This document shows positions 1-10,974 of a DNA stretch of 64,000 nt, one piece after another (positions within the stretch are counted from its first letter, which is position 1; the number at the start of each line of letters is the position of its first letter). Under the pieces are notes generated by a model. That model searched no databases. It saw only the letters and a program-made list of their open reading frames with translations, and was not told where the DNA came from. Where the stretch lies: positions 7,918,501 through 7,982,500 of the forward strand of contig JBBMOA010000020.1 in assembly GCA_037954235.1 (NCBI GenBank), read 5' to 3'. This DNA comes from Aulostomus chinensis (Eukaryota > Chordata > Actinopteri > Syngnathiformes > Aulostomidae). The translations under genes were made by a program, and so were the position numbers.

Positions 1-1719
1 AGCAACATCAAAGTCCAGCACAATGTGAACTGGATCCTTGTCCAAATATTTCATCTGACACAACTGATGCCAGGAGTGAAGGTTTTATTGCACAACAGAT
101 AAACTTGGGCAGCCAGCCAGCTGCTAATCATTTGCACTCCAAGCAGCACAGCTCTGTCTGCCAACATCATATTTCTTGTTTATTTTAGATGGACAGCTTG
201 CAGATAATGATAACAGGAGATGATACTACAGTGAGCTGTGCAGTCTGGTGAAATGGATTTCCAGCTCACAAACAGCACGCTTGGAACTGATGAACAGGAA
301 CTGGAGTTATAATGTATACACCATCTGCATTCTAAATATATTTTTCACCAAAAGCTGTATAAGGGTGCAGCATGAGCAAAGGGAAAAAAAAAGGGACCAA
401 GGTCTGTTTATGTGCAAAACTACACAATGTTGTCTATTGTGGCCAGCATCTTCTGCACAAGTTTGTTGCATATTAATAAATGCCATCCAGTGAATTTATT
501 TAAAAGTTATTATAGTCATTATTTCATTACACAGTCTAATACTTGAATTAAAAAAAACATTACTGAAAAAAATTTATTTGAAAGAGTACTATGGTCAAAA
601 GCGGAACATGTTGGATTTATTTAATTCGATAGTGGACATTGCTCGCACACAGATGTTTTGCTTTGGCAGCAACTTAAACTATTGGGTTAAATAAACACAA
701 GTTATTCATAATCAATAAACCTGTGTATTTTGTGGTGATACAATGTGTTTAAAATGTGTTTTGATAAAGTAAAGTGAGCTCTTGGAACATTTTAATCCTT
801 TACAATTTCATCACTTTATTCCAGCACTATTCAATAACTGCAACTGCAATTAACTTAAAATTTTAAATACATGCTATTTTCATGTTACATTTTGTATTAT
901 ATTCTAATATCAATTCCAAAATTTTTCATGAAGGCCTTGAAACAGATGTTTATGTTCTTCTTTTTCAAGATGGTTGCCTGTAACCACTGGTAACCTTTCA
1001 AAACAAAATATCTAATTTCACTGCAGTGACAGTAGGTAGAGAACTGAACCGACATGACTGTTTTACTGTAACACAAATCAACAGTTAATAATATCAGTTA
1101 TTCAGTGTTTTTATCAACTTAATCACAGCATAGAAATTTGACCATTTCTTTTGTAAAATGTTTCAGGCAACCATCTTGGAAGATAAAATACAAAAGTTCT
1201 GTTCAAGGCCTCTATGGTCAAGATTAAATTAAATAACAATTGTAATTGTAAACAATTTGATGTAACTATATAACTGATTTGAAATGCAAAAACATCAGTT
1301 ACCATTATCATTCCAGTAATCGTCTATTTTAATGTCTTATGTATTTCTATTGACTCAATCATTAACATTGCCCATTGATACCCCAATTAATAATAAAAAT
1401 TAACAGTCCCTTGTCAAAACATTTATTCAAGAGCCACAGGATAAAAGCAATGCAGTAAGAGTAAAAAATTCCAACACTGAACTTATTGTGGCATCTTGAT
1501 TCAAAACAGTATTCAAAATTCTTTACTGAATTAAACTAAATATCAGTTCTCCATCTTTTAGGTGTTATGAATAAAATGTCCTATAACTCCAACTATGAAA
1601 TATATAGCAAGTGTATAGCAACATATACATGCTTTTTGAGGCAACTGCTTTTAAAATATGAAAGTGAAATCTACAGTAATTAACTTTCAAAATTATTAAA
1701 ACCGTTCAAACATGACCTT
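1..1719. other. AT-rich sequence, no gene seen
   Basis: No convincing exon, RNA gene or repeat family was recognised. The open frames here are short and have no recognisable motifs. The sequence is AT-rich and intron-like or intergenic. Confidence 0.5.
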
Positions 1720-2009
1720 CAGTCCAGCCATGAATTCATCCTGTACTGCCTCACGTGCACAACAACAGTGAGTTCTCCTTACAGGAGCAGTTTGTCTAAA
1801 AGCTTTGGGATTTTCTCAAGAGTTGATCATATCCAACTTTATTACCACCTTTTGAATCACCTCAAAAGTGTATGCTGAGCTGTGACGGATACTTCATGTT
1901 CAAAGAGTAAAAAAGTTTAAACAGCATGGCTGTTTCAACATGATGTGGGTACATTTTCCAGATCTTGAGGAAACACCACATCCTCGATGATGATGCCAAA
2001 ATCAGCTGA

Positions 2010-2174
2010 GAGGGTCAAAAGCAGGGGGGGCTGGAGCCTAAGAGTTTAAAAAAAGAGAAGGGGATTACTGCCCCTTTCTTCCACGCAGAGAAAGTGCCAG
2101 AGAAGATAAGTTGACAGTCAAACTCCTTTCAGAAGTCAAGAAACGCAACAACAGAGAGACGATTATATTGAGGT
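2010..2174 (+). pseudogene. SAMD3-like family relic, exon fragment plus intron
   Basis: The + strand reads as a decayed piece of the multi-copy teleost family annotated as sterile alpha motif domain-containing protein 3-like. The block DYCPFLP is followed, after a frame change, by LTVKLLSEVKKRNNRETI, which is typical of that family. A plausible donor (GAG then GTATAC) follows. The sequence after it, to about 2230, aligns with sequence after the same exon in the copy at 5.1 kb, so both paralogues kept intron sequence and are not processed copies. It has stops and frame breaks and no partner exons nearby. The family call rests on recalled family motifs. Confidence 0.55.
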
Positions 2175-2795
2175 ATACTTGTGTCTTTATTATTCAATCA
2201 GTAAAACATTGCTTGAATCAAAAAAGTATTTTTTGTTGTGTATTAGCCCACTTTTCTTTCATCACATTCCTTAGGATGTCTGGAGTGACCCCCTCATGAC
2301 ACTTGGTTCTGAAAGAGGAGCAGAACAATCCCCTCTTGACCTTTCTAATGATAGTTCACCACTTACATCAACCAAGAACTTTTGCTTCCCCATTATCAAG
2401 ATGTGTAGCAGTCTAGCATTCATTGTCTCCTGTCTACCATGACCCAGGAACTCATAATTCCAGTCAGGAGGGTTAGCCAAAGGGGGTTCTCACCTCTCTA
2501 TAACTTCCACCCCCGCAGGATGCCATAAACATTCATCTGGCGGGAAAACCCAGGACCATTAAATTAAAGAAGCATTGCCTGATCATCACAAGACTGTTAT
2601 ATCTCTCTGGGTGTACGTGTGCTTAAACATTCCAATATTCCTACTGTTTAAGTCAATAAGAATGTTCATGTGATTGAAGGGTACTGTGTCACCGCTAAAT
2701 CAAGTACAAGAGTAAGAATTTATCAATGCCCATGGAGGAAACCTGGACTCTGTATTAAGTGATGTCTCTGGCACAGAATTCCTCTTAACTTCGTC

Positions 2796-2798
<3 letters not shown>
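2175..2798. other. Non-coding stretch
   Basis: The first 60 bases are intron-like sequence shared with the 5.1-kb SAMD3-like relic. The rest shows no gene, RNA or repeat family I can recognise. Confidence 0.4.

Positions 2799-2853
<55 letters not shown>
2799..2853. repeat. CA/TG microsatellite, about 27 units
   Basis: An uninterrupted AC dinucleotide run, followed by degenerate CA-rich sequence to about 2905. Confidence 0.97.
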
Positions 2854-2855
<2 letters not shown>

Positions 2856-3425
2856 AACAGACACTTATACTCAAATACACTCACACAGTTTTACACATAC
2901 ACAAACATGATGCTTAGGATGTTTCACTGTCTGTAGTTGTCATGTTTTCCTTGCCTCTTCACTGTCATTGTCCTAACTCTGACAAATCTTATTCTTATTA
3001 TTGGTGCTCTATCATGGTGATGTATGATTGCTATCCGTTAATTCATTGATATCTGAGAATTATTAAGGACGGCAACGTGTGCTGATTGATTTGAAGTCGT
3101 TTTTTTCTTTGAATCATTTTGACACTGGCGGATGCTTCCTCATTGGCCAGCCTTTTTTGAGTGACAAGTGTCTACACCAATGACATCGTTCTAAAACCAG
3201 AAAGTCGGGCGCAAACCAAGGAGCAATCAGGTGGTGGACTTAAAGTACCAGTCTATGGTAAGTGCATAAAACAGTATTAAAATGATTGGTATCACATTTT
3301 TACCTTACTCTGTTATATACTGTATTTCCATTAAAAATAATGCTAGCTTACTGAGTTCACATTGTGCAATTTGTGTGATTGTCTTAGATATTTAACACCA
3401 TCATAGTGTCAGGCAGGCTAGCAGG

Positions 3426-3599
3426 GTGCACTTACAGCTTGCCATAACCTTAGGTGACTTTGATGATGACATGCCGCTGGACAAACTTGTTAAGTACCTG
3501 TCAGACTTCCTTGACATCTGTGACACCATCTCTCCAGAAGTCTACACCATGGTGTCTTCTTGTCAGATCAAATACATACTAAATGTGATGCTGTCAGAG
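3426..3599 (+). CDS. Orphan exon-like island, function unknown
   Basis: An open stretch ends exactly at a good splice donor (GTCAGAG then GTAGGT) and encodes an acidic-to-hydrophobic sequence with the block DKLVKYLSDFLDICDTISPE. Acceptors could be the CTTACAG ending at 3437 or the CCTTAG ending at 3452. Upstream at about 3240-3256, an ATG sits directly before GTAAGT; with the 3437 acceptor it would join in frame. CCAAT-like sequences lie at 3130-3230. These points fit the 5' end of a small gene or a mobile-element ORF, but I do not recognise the protein and find no following exon. The exon is inferred from composition and splice signals only. Confidence 0.3.
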
Positions 3600-3609
3600 G
3601 TAGGTCAAC

Positions 3610-4265
3610 AGCTTTTTGACTTAAATTTATTTTTATCTTCTGTTTAAACATATAGTGCAGTACATTTTCGTAAACATTTTTCTATAAAATATTTTTAAGT
3701 GTGGTCTTATAAAAATAAATAATAAAAATAATTGAACAAAGATGAAGGTGGAATAGAAGGGGAATAATAAACTGAGCAAACAAAAATAGGACAACACAAG
3801 CTAATTAAGTGAAAGAACCACTAAAATATGTGATGTGACAGTAGGATGAAGAAAAACTTGAAATGTTGCCTTTAACAAAAAAGATTAATCAGACACTCAG
3901 GAAAATGGAGGATTTAGGGACTTGGGTTTCATTTGTTAGTAGTTATTGTACAAGACACCAACAAACTGAAAAACTAGAGAGTCCAGCAGGAAAGAGTTTT
4001 AAAAAAAGTAAAGACTCATTGTAGAAGGCAGTTCATGCAAAATAGCCTGAAGCTGTGATGGTATGAAACCAGGTTTTTTTAGTGTATGACCCAAAAGCTG
4101 AGATCAGAGGCAGGTTGAAGGTGCCATCAAAAGGTATTTATTGAACAGGGGTGAATCTGAGCGGTGAATGAACATGAAGATGGTTGGCGTGGTGTGGGCT
4201 CGTGTTTTTGTAAATTGTATTTGTAGGAGATAAAATATACTATGTCTCATCTATACAATCCATAT
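3610..4265. other. Non-coding stretch
   Basis: AT-rich sequence with no recognisable coding or repeat-family signal. Confidence 0.4.
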
Positions 4266-4269
4266 CTTC

Positions 4270-4800
4270 TCCTCCAGAGCCTTTGGGCTTCTCCACTCCC
4301 CAGATCCCTCGACTGATGCTGCTCCTGGAGGAGGCCACAGACCTGAAGAGGCTCAAGCTGCCACCTGATGCACCACCTGCTCATGTCCCTGTCTGTGCAT
4401 CAGTCTCTTCCCTTTCTCTTCCCATGATCTCAGCCCCTCTCTTTCCTTCTGTATATCTCTCTTTGTCTCTGCCCTGCTCTCCTGCTCCCCCCCCCCCCCA
4501 AACCGGTCAAAGCAGACGTCCTTTCCCATTGATCCTGGAGCAGATGCACCAGATCCACCTTCCATAGGAAGTTTTTGGTCGCAGCTGTTGCAGGATGTGC
4601 TTGCCAATGGAGAATTCAATCCATCCATCCATTGTCTTCCGCTTATTCCTATTATTAAGGGTCGCGGGGGGGCTGGAACCTGGAACCTTCTTGCTCTGAA
4701 GCAACAGTGGTAACCACTGCAGCGCCATGCAGCCCTCGATGGAGAATTGTTGGGTGTAAAATTATTGAAGGGATGTGGTACGAGTCAAGTTAAGTTGTTT
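4270..4800 (+). mobile_element. LINE-2 (subfamily A) 3' UTR fragment
   Basis: The sequence matches the end of the LINE-2 copy at 22.1-22.5 kb: GGAGGAGGC, then GACCTGAAGAGGCTCAAGC, a C-rich pyrimidine stretch, and the GGATGTGCTTGC and ATTGAAGG blocks of the 3' UTR. No reverse transcriptase remains, so it is strongly 5' truncated. It is interrupted by a SINE at 4617-4738 and resumes at 4749. The 3' end is degenerate (TCAAGTTAAGTT). Confidence 0.75.
4617..4738 (-). mobile_element. tRNA-headed SINE, internally deleted, with 10-bp duplication
   Basis: A minus-strand SINE of the family found complete at 33.5 and 48.9 kb. The tail (ATCC repeats on +) is at 4620-4634, and the tRNA-like head ends near 4738. 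The direct repeat ATGGAGAATT at 4607-4616 and 4739-4748 is the target duplication within the LINE-2. About 240 bp of the middle is missing; the junction lies in a short GGAACC homology. Confidence 0.8.
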
Positions 4801-5147
4801 GTGTCAAAATGATTCAAAGACAAAAAATATCACTTTATCAAAGAAAAGATTTTCAATCAAAGAAAAAAATTTATTCATTTTATTGAGTCTCAAATATATT
4901 TCATGCATTCAAACACTTTCTTTTCTTTGATTGAAGAATTCTTTGGGGATTGTTTGTAGCAACTTTTTTTAATTGAATGTCCTAATGTCAAATGTCCAAC
5001 AATAATATCGCCCAAACACAAAAAAAACATTACTCCAACCAAAAAAATTCAATCAAAAAACTGAAAGTGTTTTTTTTGTTGTTGTTGTTGAAAACATATG
5101 TTTTGATTGAAGCAACCTTTTATTGATTGAATAATAAAAACACAAAT
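4801..5147. other. AT-rich non-coding stretch
   Basis: Runs of A and T, and TTTGATTGAA-type words that recur in both orientations. It includes intron-like sequence (about 5100-5147) homologous to 2175-2230. No gene was recognised. Confidence 0.4.
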
Positions 5148-5935
5148 CTAGCTCCGTATAGTTGTCTCTCTGTTGTCGCGTTTCTTGCCGTCTGAAAGGA
5201 GTTTGACTGTCAAATTCTCTGGGGACTGGGCACTTTCTCCGAGTGGAAGAAAGGGGCAGTAATCCACTTTACCCCTCTTTGGTCTCTGAGCGTCAAAAGC
5301 AGGAGAACGTACTTCAAGACATTCTATTTTCCGGAGATGTGTGCGGTAGATTGACAACTTGTATTTGAGGCTCATCTTACATCCTTCATAGCCAGTGGGT
5401 GAGCCTTTTTCTTTTAAACATGGATGCTTCAGGATGAGTGCCTCTCCAACTTGATCAAACTTACTGCCTGTGAGATAGAATGGATGCTTGGCTACCTCCT
5501 GGCTCAACCCCTCGAATATGTCAGACTTTCACTTTGGATCAGCAGCATCCCATTTTCTTTGAAAGCTACGTGGGCCTTCTCCAGCTTAATTTCCGCATCT
5601 TATGTGAAATAGGAAACAGAACAAATCTATCCATGAAGCCTGTGATGAAGTAGACTCTGGAGATGAAAGAATCAAGGTGCTAACACCAGAACGGGATGAG
5701 GTGTCATCAGGAGCACTGGTTGACAGAGCAAAACAAAAAGGAAAAAAAAGGAAACACCTTGCTCACCTTGGTCTTGAGGTTGGCAGGATGTGTATACAAC
5801 TTTGAGAAGTTAAGTTTAGAAACTCATTGCCAAAGAGTGCGTCCATGAACTGCAGTCTTTATCTTAATCTCCAGTTCAGCCACAGTTGAAGGCAGTCCAG
5901 CAGTAAATGACCCTCTGACCACTGTCTGGTCCAAG
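5148..5935 (-). pseudogene. SAMD3-like family relic
   Basis: Reading from 5935 downward, several frames give successive blocks of the teleost SAMD3-like family. First comes a ubiquitin/PB1-like start (GLPSTVAELEIKIKTAV, then NEFLNLTS), then a serine-rich linker (DDTSSRSG), then the best block at 5148-5507. That block contains VGEALILKHPCLKEKGS, TGYEGCKMSLKYKLSIYRTHL, DYCPFLPLGE and LTVKLLSDGKKRDNRET. Frameshifts and stops separate the blocks. It is inverted relative to the copy at 2.0 kb, with shared sequence extending into the intron. The function of the family is not established. The relic status is clear; the family name is from memory. Confidence 0.65.
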
Positions 5936-6230
5936 GGTAACTATGAGAATAGCTTGAGTTGTCATGGTGTCACTTCACTGTCTGTTGTGAAAGAATAATA
6001 AAATGTTGTATTGTATGTTGTTATTCATCAAATCTTATCTTTTACTGACTTAAAACACTAATACTTTTAAGAATCTGACAAATTAAATCAACATCAACTT
6101 TTTCAATGTGTATAAAAATTGAGTTAAAAACATAAACAAATAACACAAGTTAATGTGCCGGGGTTTGCCATGCACATTAGTACATCACAGCAGAGATGGC
6201 AATTTTTTTTTACATCATCTTCTGGTGTGT
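5936..6230. other. Non-coding stretch
   Basis: No gene or repeat recognised. Confidence 0.4.
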
Positions 6231-6490
6231 GGAAGTGGAAAGCAATGAGAGGAAGGGAGATGGGTAAAGAGAAGACAAAAGAAGAATGAGGATTAAAGAG
6301 ATAAAGAGGGGAGGAGAGAAAGGAACAGATGGAACAAAGATGGAGAGAAGACAACAGGAGGCTAAGGAAGAATGAGATTGAGGGAGGGAGAGATGGGATA
6401 AGCACAAAGAGGTTGGGAAACGAGGAAAGAGATGAGAAGTTAGGAGCAGAAAAGGAGGAGTAAGATAAGCAGCAGAAGGGGGGAGGACAG
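6231..6490 (+). repeat. Polypurine (GA-rich) tract
   Basis: About 260 bp in which the + strand is overwhelmingly A and G, made of irregular GGAGAG, AAAGAGAAG and GGGAGGAG words. The apparent proline/serine/leucine-rich minus-strand frames over it are compositional artefacts. Confidence 0.85.
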
Positions 6491-6508
6491 AGAGCCCACA
6501 GCCATGTG

Positions 6509-6512
<4 letters not shown>

Positions 6513-6570
<58 letters not shown>
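6513..6570. repeat. TA microsatellite, about 29 units
   Basis: A pure TA dinucleotide run close to the polypurine tract. Confidence 0.97.
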
Positions 6571-6572
<2 letters not shown>

Positions 6573-6799
6573 AGCACAATAAGAATAATTAAAAAAAATT
6601 TTTTTTTTTAACAAGTTAAAAGCTTTCACTGGAATTGTGTGTCCATGAGGACCCTAGGCTTCCTTTTAAAGAGAGTATGCACCTATAGGCACAAATACTT
6701 TTAGATGATCTAAACTAAACATACAGATTGATCTCTTAAAAGGTCCCCATCCACACACCCCAAACAGACCCCCATTCTAGGTTGGGGACATACTGGACA

Positions 6800-9700
6800 G
6801 AGGAGGCCATTGGATATTCATCAACCAGTTCAGAGATTTCCACAACAGCAAATTCTCATGCTAGTAATGGATTCAGCTGAAAAGCTCGAAAATGCTCACA
6901 TTACAATCATCACAGCAGTTTCAACACAAAAAATAGTCTCTGCTTCAAAATACATATTTGATGGATTTCCCCAACTTCAGGCAAGCCACTCTCAGAACCA
7001 TAAGGCACTATTATACTTGGTCTGTAGTTTATTCCCTTGCTTCAAATGTTTTTTACAAGGTTTATATCAGAAACATCTGTTTAGAAACTTGAGCAACCTC
7101 TTCCTTCAAAACATCTAATGGGACAGTGGATACAACTGACAAATCCAGCACTGGTTTATCATTATTTGGAGGTGACAAGTGGTAACAAATCATTAACTGA
7201 TATTTCAGAGACGAGCATCTTTTTAAAGCAACTGGTGCATTTCATGACTTTTTTTACAGAAACTGTGCTTTGCCTCTCACCAAATGGTCCAAAGTTCTGC
7301 CAGAGGCCCAAATAGTTGTATTAGTTGTGGATAATGTTCTATGTAGTGCTGTTTGGGCAGCGATTTTTTTTTTTTGTTCGGAAACACCTCTTCATATCTT
7401 TTGTTGTTGGTCCAAAATTTTGCTCTCAAGTCTCCCTTTGTGTTTCATGAAAGACTTGACACTGTGAACAGGGGCAACCACTAGCTCGACAATTTGTTTT
7501 ACATCCAACAACACCTGCCATACTGGCTCATGTTCAAGAATCTTGGGACCAATTAGAAATAGGAGCATCTTATCAAGCTCCAGTTTTCATGGGAATTGCC
7601 CCCTATGGTTTTCCTCCTTGAAAAAATTGTGGAAAAATTGTGGCTTATTGGTTTTGTCTGTCCACTTGTATGGGAAATGCAGAATGGAACTGTTTATATC
7701 ATCCAATATGATGTACTTGCAATATGAGGCAATGTGCTATATCAACAGGCACAATTCCTTCAAAAAGATCATGAGCAATGTTGGAGAGTACCCACTGACA
7801 ACATGAAAATGAGACAGTGCTCCAGTAAAAAGACAGGCTCTTTTAACTCCAAAAAAAGCTACTGCCACCATCTAGGGCTGCTCTGACATGGGTTTAACAT
7901 GCTTTTTTTGTTCTGAGGTTGAAAGTTCCTGACCTAGCCTCATACGATTGAATGTCCACAGCTGGTGCTGTCAAAAATGACAAAAGCAGGGGCCTGTAAA
8001 GCTCTCCACCAAGCCTGCTATTCCATGTGCTCAGGGTTCGAATTAAGGGGGGCTCAATGGGGCTTAGCTCCCATAGCTAAAGTCTCGGCACCAACAGATA
8101 AGACCCCCTGCAGGGGTTAGTGGCGTGACTGTGGGTTTTTTTTAGTCTGGTTCCTACTGCCCATAAATTGTTTCATGTGTATTTACTTTTTTAATTTTAA
8201 TACAGCATTTAACTTCATAATATTTTCCCTCCCCATTCACTTCCATTTAGCGAGAGTGCTCCATTCAATGCAATGAAGCTTTATTGACACAATTTGTCAG
8301 ACCACATTAGTGATAGCGAGCAGACGGAATGCCACCAAAAAGACTGCGACCAAAAGGGACAACAAGCCTTGAAAATATTGGCTTCACAAAAAAAATAAAA
8401 CAAACAGCATCCAGCAAGGCGACAGCTGACAACACCAGCTACAGGCTGGGCACCAGTGCTGCTCCTGGACCCAAGAAGTTTTATACAGTTATTATGATTT
8501 ACAAGCTGCTGCATGTTGAAGTATCAAAAAAGCAGTTTTTGATTTATATGTACAAAGACAGTTCAATAAATGTGCACAATCTTTGCTCTCATATATTTTG
8601 TCTCATTTGTACAATGAAATTGTATTTGATCAGATACAAAGAAGTAAATATCATGCCATTACATTTATATCAGAGGTGAGTGAGAAAAGCAACAAATATT
8701 GATGGTTAAGACTAGAGTAAGACTGAGTAAAGACATCACACAACAGTTAAATCCTACTGTTAATTTTAAAATAGATATATCCTTTTAAACTGGCTTTAAA
8801 TGGTGACTATTTCGGGAAAAAAAGTGCCAAGTTTTTTAAAAAGGGACCCCAATTTAAACACCAAATGGGGAGCTATGAGGGCCAAATGGGGAGCTATGGA
8901 GGCCCCGCTGGAAAAAAAAATTGGCCCCCATATCTCTCTGGGTATAATTTGACCCTTGCATGTGCTCCTAAATCGTCAGCAGCCATAGTCTGCACCGTGT
9001 CCTTCAGTGATTTGTCCAGATGTGGGACAAAAATGCCATCAACTTCCATGTCACAACCAAATGACTCAACATATTTTGTTTTACACAGAATGGCCAGGAA
9101 ATTCGAAGACAAACTAGAGGGAGACCCGGGGGTTACTTGGTACCCGATACACAACATAAAGTTTGTGGATTCTGCAGGAGGTGCCCAAAGGATTACAGAC
9201 CTCAATGTCATCAGCATACAAAGTTTTGGATAAACTTACAACAAACTATTTTCCTTACACTGGAGACCATCCTTATGAGACCAACTTCATTTCCAGTGTC
9301 TGTCTCCCTTTGTGTTTCATGATTACTAACTATCTTGTCCACAATATCTTTCCTACTCAGCAGCACTTGTAGGGATTCTAGGATGGGGTCATACTGGAAT
9401 GTTTTGTTCTCTTCTGCATCCAAAATATATTCAACTGGTTCAACAACATTAAATTTTGCCTTGTAATATTGCTTATGTTGATATGCAGAAATCAGATGTC
9501 CATCCCTCTCTACAGCCTTATTTACAGGATTCACTGTGCATAGATAAAGGGTTATTTCCTCTTTGACAGCTTGATAGATGTGTTAACTTGGAGCTTGTGC
9601 TTCTGAAAAATGTCCACTAGAACACTTTCAGCATGAGATTTTGAGAGACAGCCAGCTAAGTGGTGAAGTTCTACCAAAAATCCATTGTTTGCTCTGCTTG

Positions 9701-9850
9701 GTATGTGGGAAAATGTCTAATTTTAACAAAACTGCAAGCAAATGTGCTTGATTACATCTGTGAGGTCATTTAGAGTACCAGAACTGCTACCTGGTTGAGC
9801 ATCCCCACCAATGTCATCATCAGAAGTATCTGAGGCAAGGGTGGATGATA
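6800..9850 (-). pseudogene. Relic of a multi-copy teleost repeat-encoded ORF, possibly a CACTA/KDZ-type transposase
   Basis: Read on the minus strand from about 9850 to 6800, short open blocks follow the order of a large protein that recurs in teleost genomes. They are: LTDVIKHICLQ; FLVELHHLAGCLSKSHAES; VNPVNKAVERDG; FNVVEPVEYILD with KTFQYDPILESLQVLL; PGSPSSLSSNFLAILCKT; then, after the hAT insertion, LVESFTGPCFC; HDLFEGIVPVDIAHCL; HFPYKWTDKTN; and VWQVLLDVKQIVELVVAPVH. Stops and frameshifts separate the blocks and the N-terminus is poor. I recognise the family as repetitive but cannot name it with certainty. A CACTA/TNP2 or KDZ-type transposase is my inference from the HDLFEG and late W-rich blocks. 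It is not functional. Confidence 0.6.
8032..8958. mobile_element. Non-autonomous hAT transposon with 8-bp duplication
   Basis: The direct repeat CATGTGCT at 8024-8031 and 8959-8966 flanks a 927-bp segment with short inverted ends (CAGGGTTCGAATTA at the left; the right end reads CAAGGGTCAAATTA in reverse complement). An 8-bp duplication and CAGGG-type ends are hallmarks of hAT elements. The family relic reads LVESF immediately on one side and LGAHA on the other, so the insertion split it. An internal frame starting at 8329 (MPPKRLRPKG, then SLENIGFTKKIKQTA) resembles the start of a ZMYM-type hAT transposase, but most of the transposase is missing. Confidence 0.75.
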
Positions 9851-10022
9851 CTACAATTCCTGGGTTAAAAATTTGGGGGGAATAAGACCTGTGTTTCCTG
9901 CTCTTGGGAGATTTAAAAGATCCTGAGACATTTGTTTAAAATTTGTAATCCAAGAACATTCAAGTTACAACCTAATTTTTCTTCAAGTGTGCATTAACAT
10001 GAGTCCAGTAATCTGTCCAAAG

Positions 10023-10971
10023 GCGTGTTCACACCAAATGCGATGTGAATTTGAGCATTGCTTTATTTGCGCAAATTTGATGGCTGGATGATTTATTTTT
10101 ATTCTTGTCATTTGCACAAACTTTTTCCCTGCGAGAACAATTTATTTCCGCCATTTCTTTCATCATCAATCATGGCTGACCTAACAACCGTTGCTGGCTT
10201 GTATCTGTTGTGAAGTCCAAGATACAGTGGAAAACCAAACACCGCCATATCTGGATCCATGGCACAATCCGGAGGAGCACTCAGCTGGGGTAATTTCACT
10301 GCTTTCTTTGGGAACAGTGCCTGGACGATGGCCATTTCCCGCAGTACTTCAGGCTGACGAGGGCCCAGTTTGATGACCTGTTAGCAAGGACCGGTGTCAG
10401 GATATCACGGACGGACACCAACTACAGCCAGGACTGTTGACGTGACTTCACTGATGCCAGGGTAATCTCAACTCTGAAAGGCTCTCTCAACACAACGTCA
10501 CGCGAATTTGTCGCGCAAGTTGAATATTTTCAGTTTGTGTGTAGCTGCGAGATTCGCGTCGCCCTGCAACTATACACATGAATTTGAATCTAATCGCCCC
10601 TCTACATAGACTTTACATGTAAAGTTGTCGTGCAAAAAATTTGCGTCACATTTGGTGTGAACTCAAGTCAAGTCAAGTCAATTTTATTTGTATAGCGCCA
10701 AATCACAACAAAAGTTATCTCATAACACTTTACAGGTAGAGCAGGTCTAGTACCATGCTCCTTCAATGAATTTACACCCAACAATTCTTCATGAGCAAGC
10801 ACATCAGGCAACAGGAGCGACAAAAACCTTCCTTTTAACAGGTAGGAACATCGAGCAGATCCAGGCTCAATGGGGACGGCCCTCTGCTTTGACCGGTTGG
10901 GGGGAAAGAGAGCAGGAGAGCAGGACAGAGACAAAGACAGATAATGTAAACACACATGTGAACACGCCTTA
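10023..10971 (+). mobile_element. Internally deleted Harbinger transposon
   Basis: The ends are inverted repeats: AGGCGTGTTCACACCAAATG on the left. On the right, TTTGGTGTGAAC is separated by a LINE insertion from ACACGCCTT. Between them, 10310-10435 encodes DDGHFPQYFRLTRAQFDDLL, then RTGVRISRTDTNYS, the N-terminal region of PIF/Harbinger transposases. The catalytic part is absent. CpG and GCG words are more frequent than in the flanks. A 3-bp target duplication could not be fixed by eye. Confidence 0.65.
10663..10956 (-). mobile_element. LINE-2 (subfamily A) 3' end inserted in Harbinger terminal repeat
   Basis: The element starts with TCAAG pentamer repeats (its 3' tail on the minus strand), then the LINE-2 3' UTR shared with 22.2-22.58 kb. 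The 7-bp direct repeat TGTGAAC at 10656-10662 and 10957-10963 is the target duplication and lies in the right terminal repeat of the Harbinger element. Confidence 0.85.
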
Positions 10972-10974
10972 AGA

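Noticed and set aside
4283..4728. Overlapping frames of 73-94 codons
   Set aside because: They fall in a LINE-2 3' UTR and SINE fragment without protein motifs.
6124..6629. Two minus-strand frames of 139-151 codons
   Set aside because: They translate a polypurine tract and the TA run; composition alone keeps them open.
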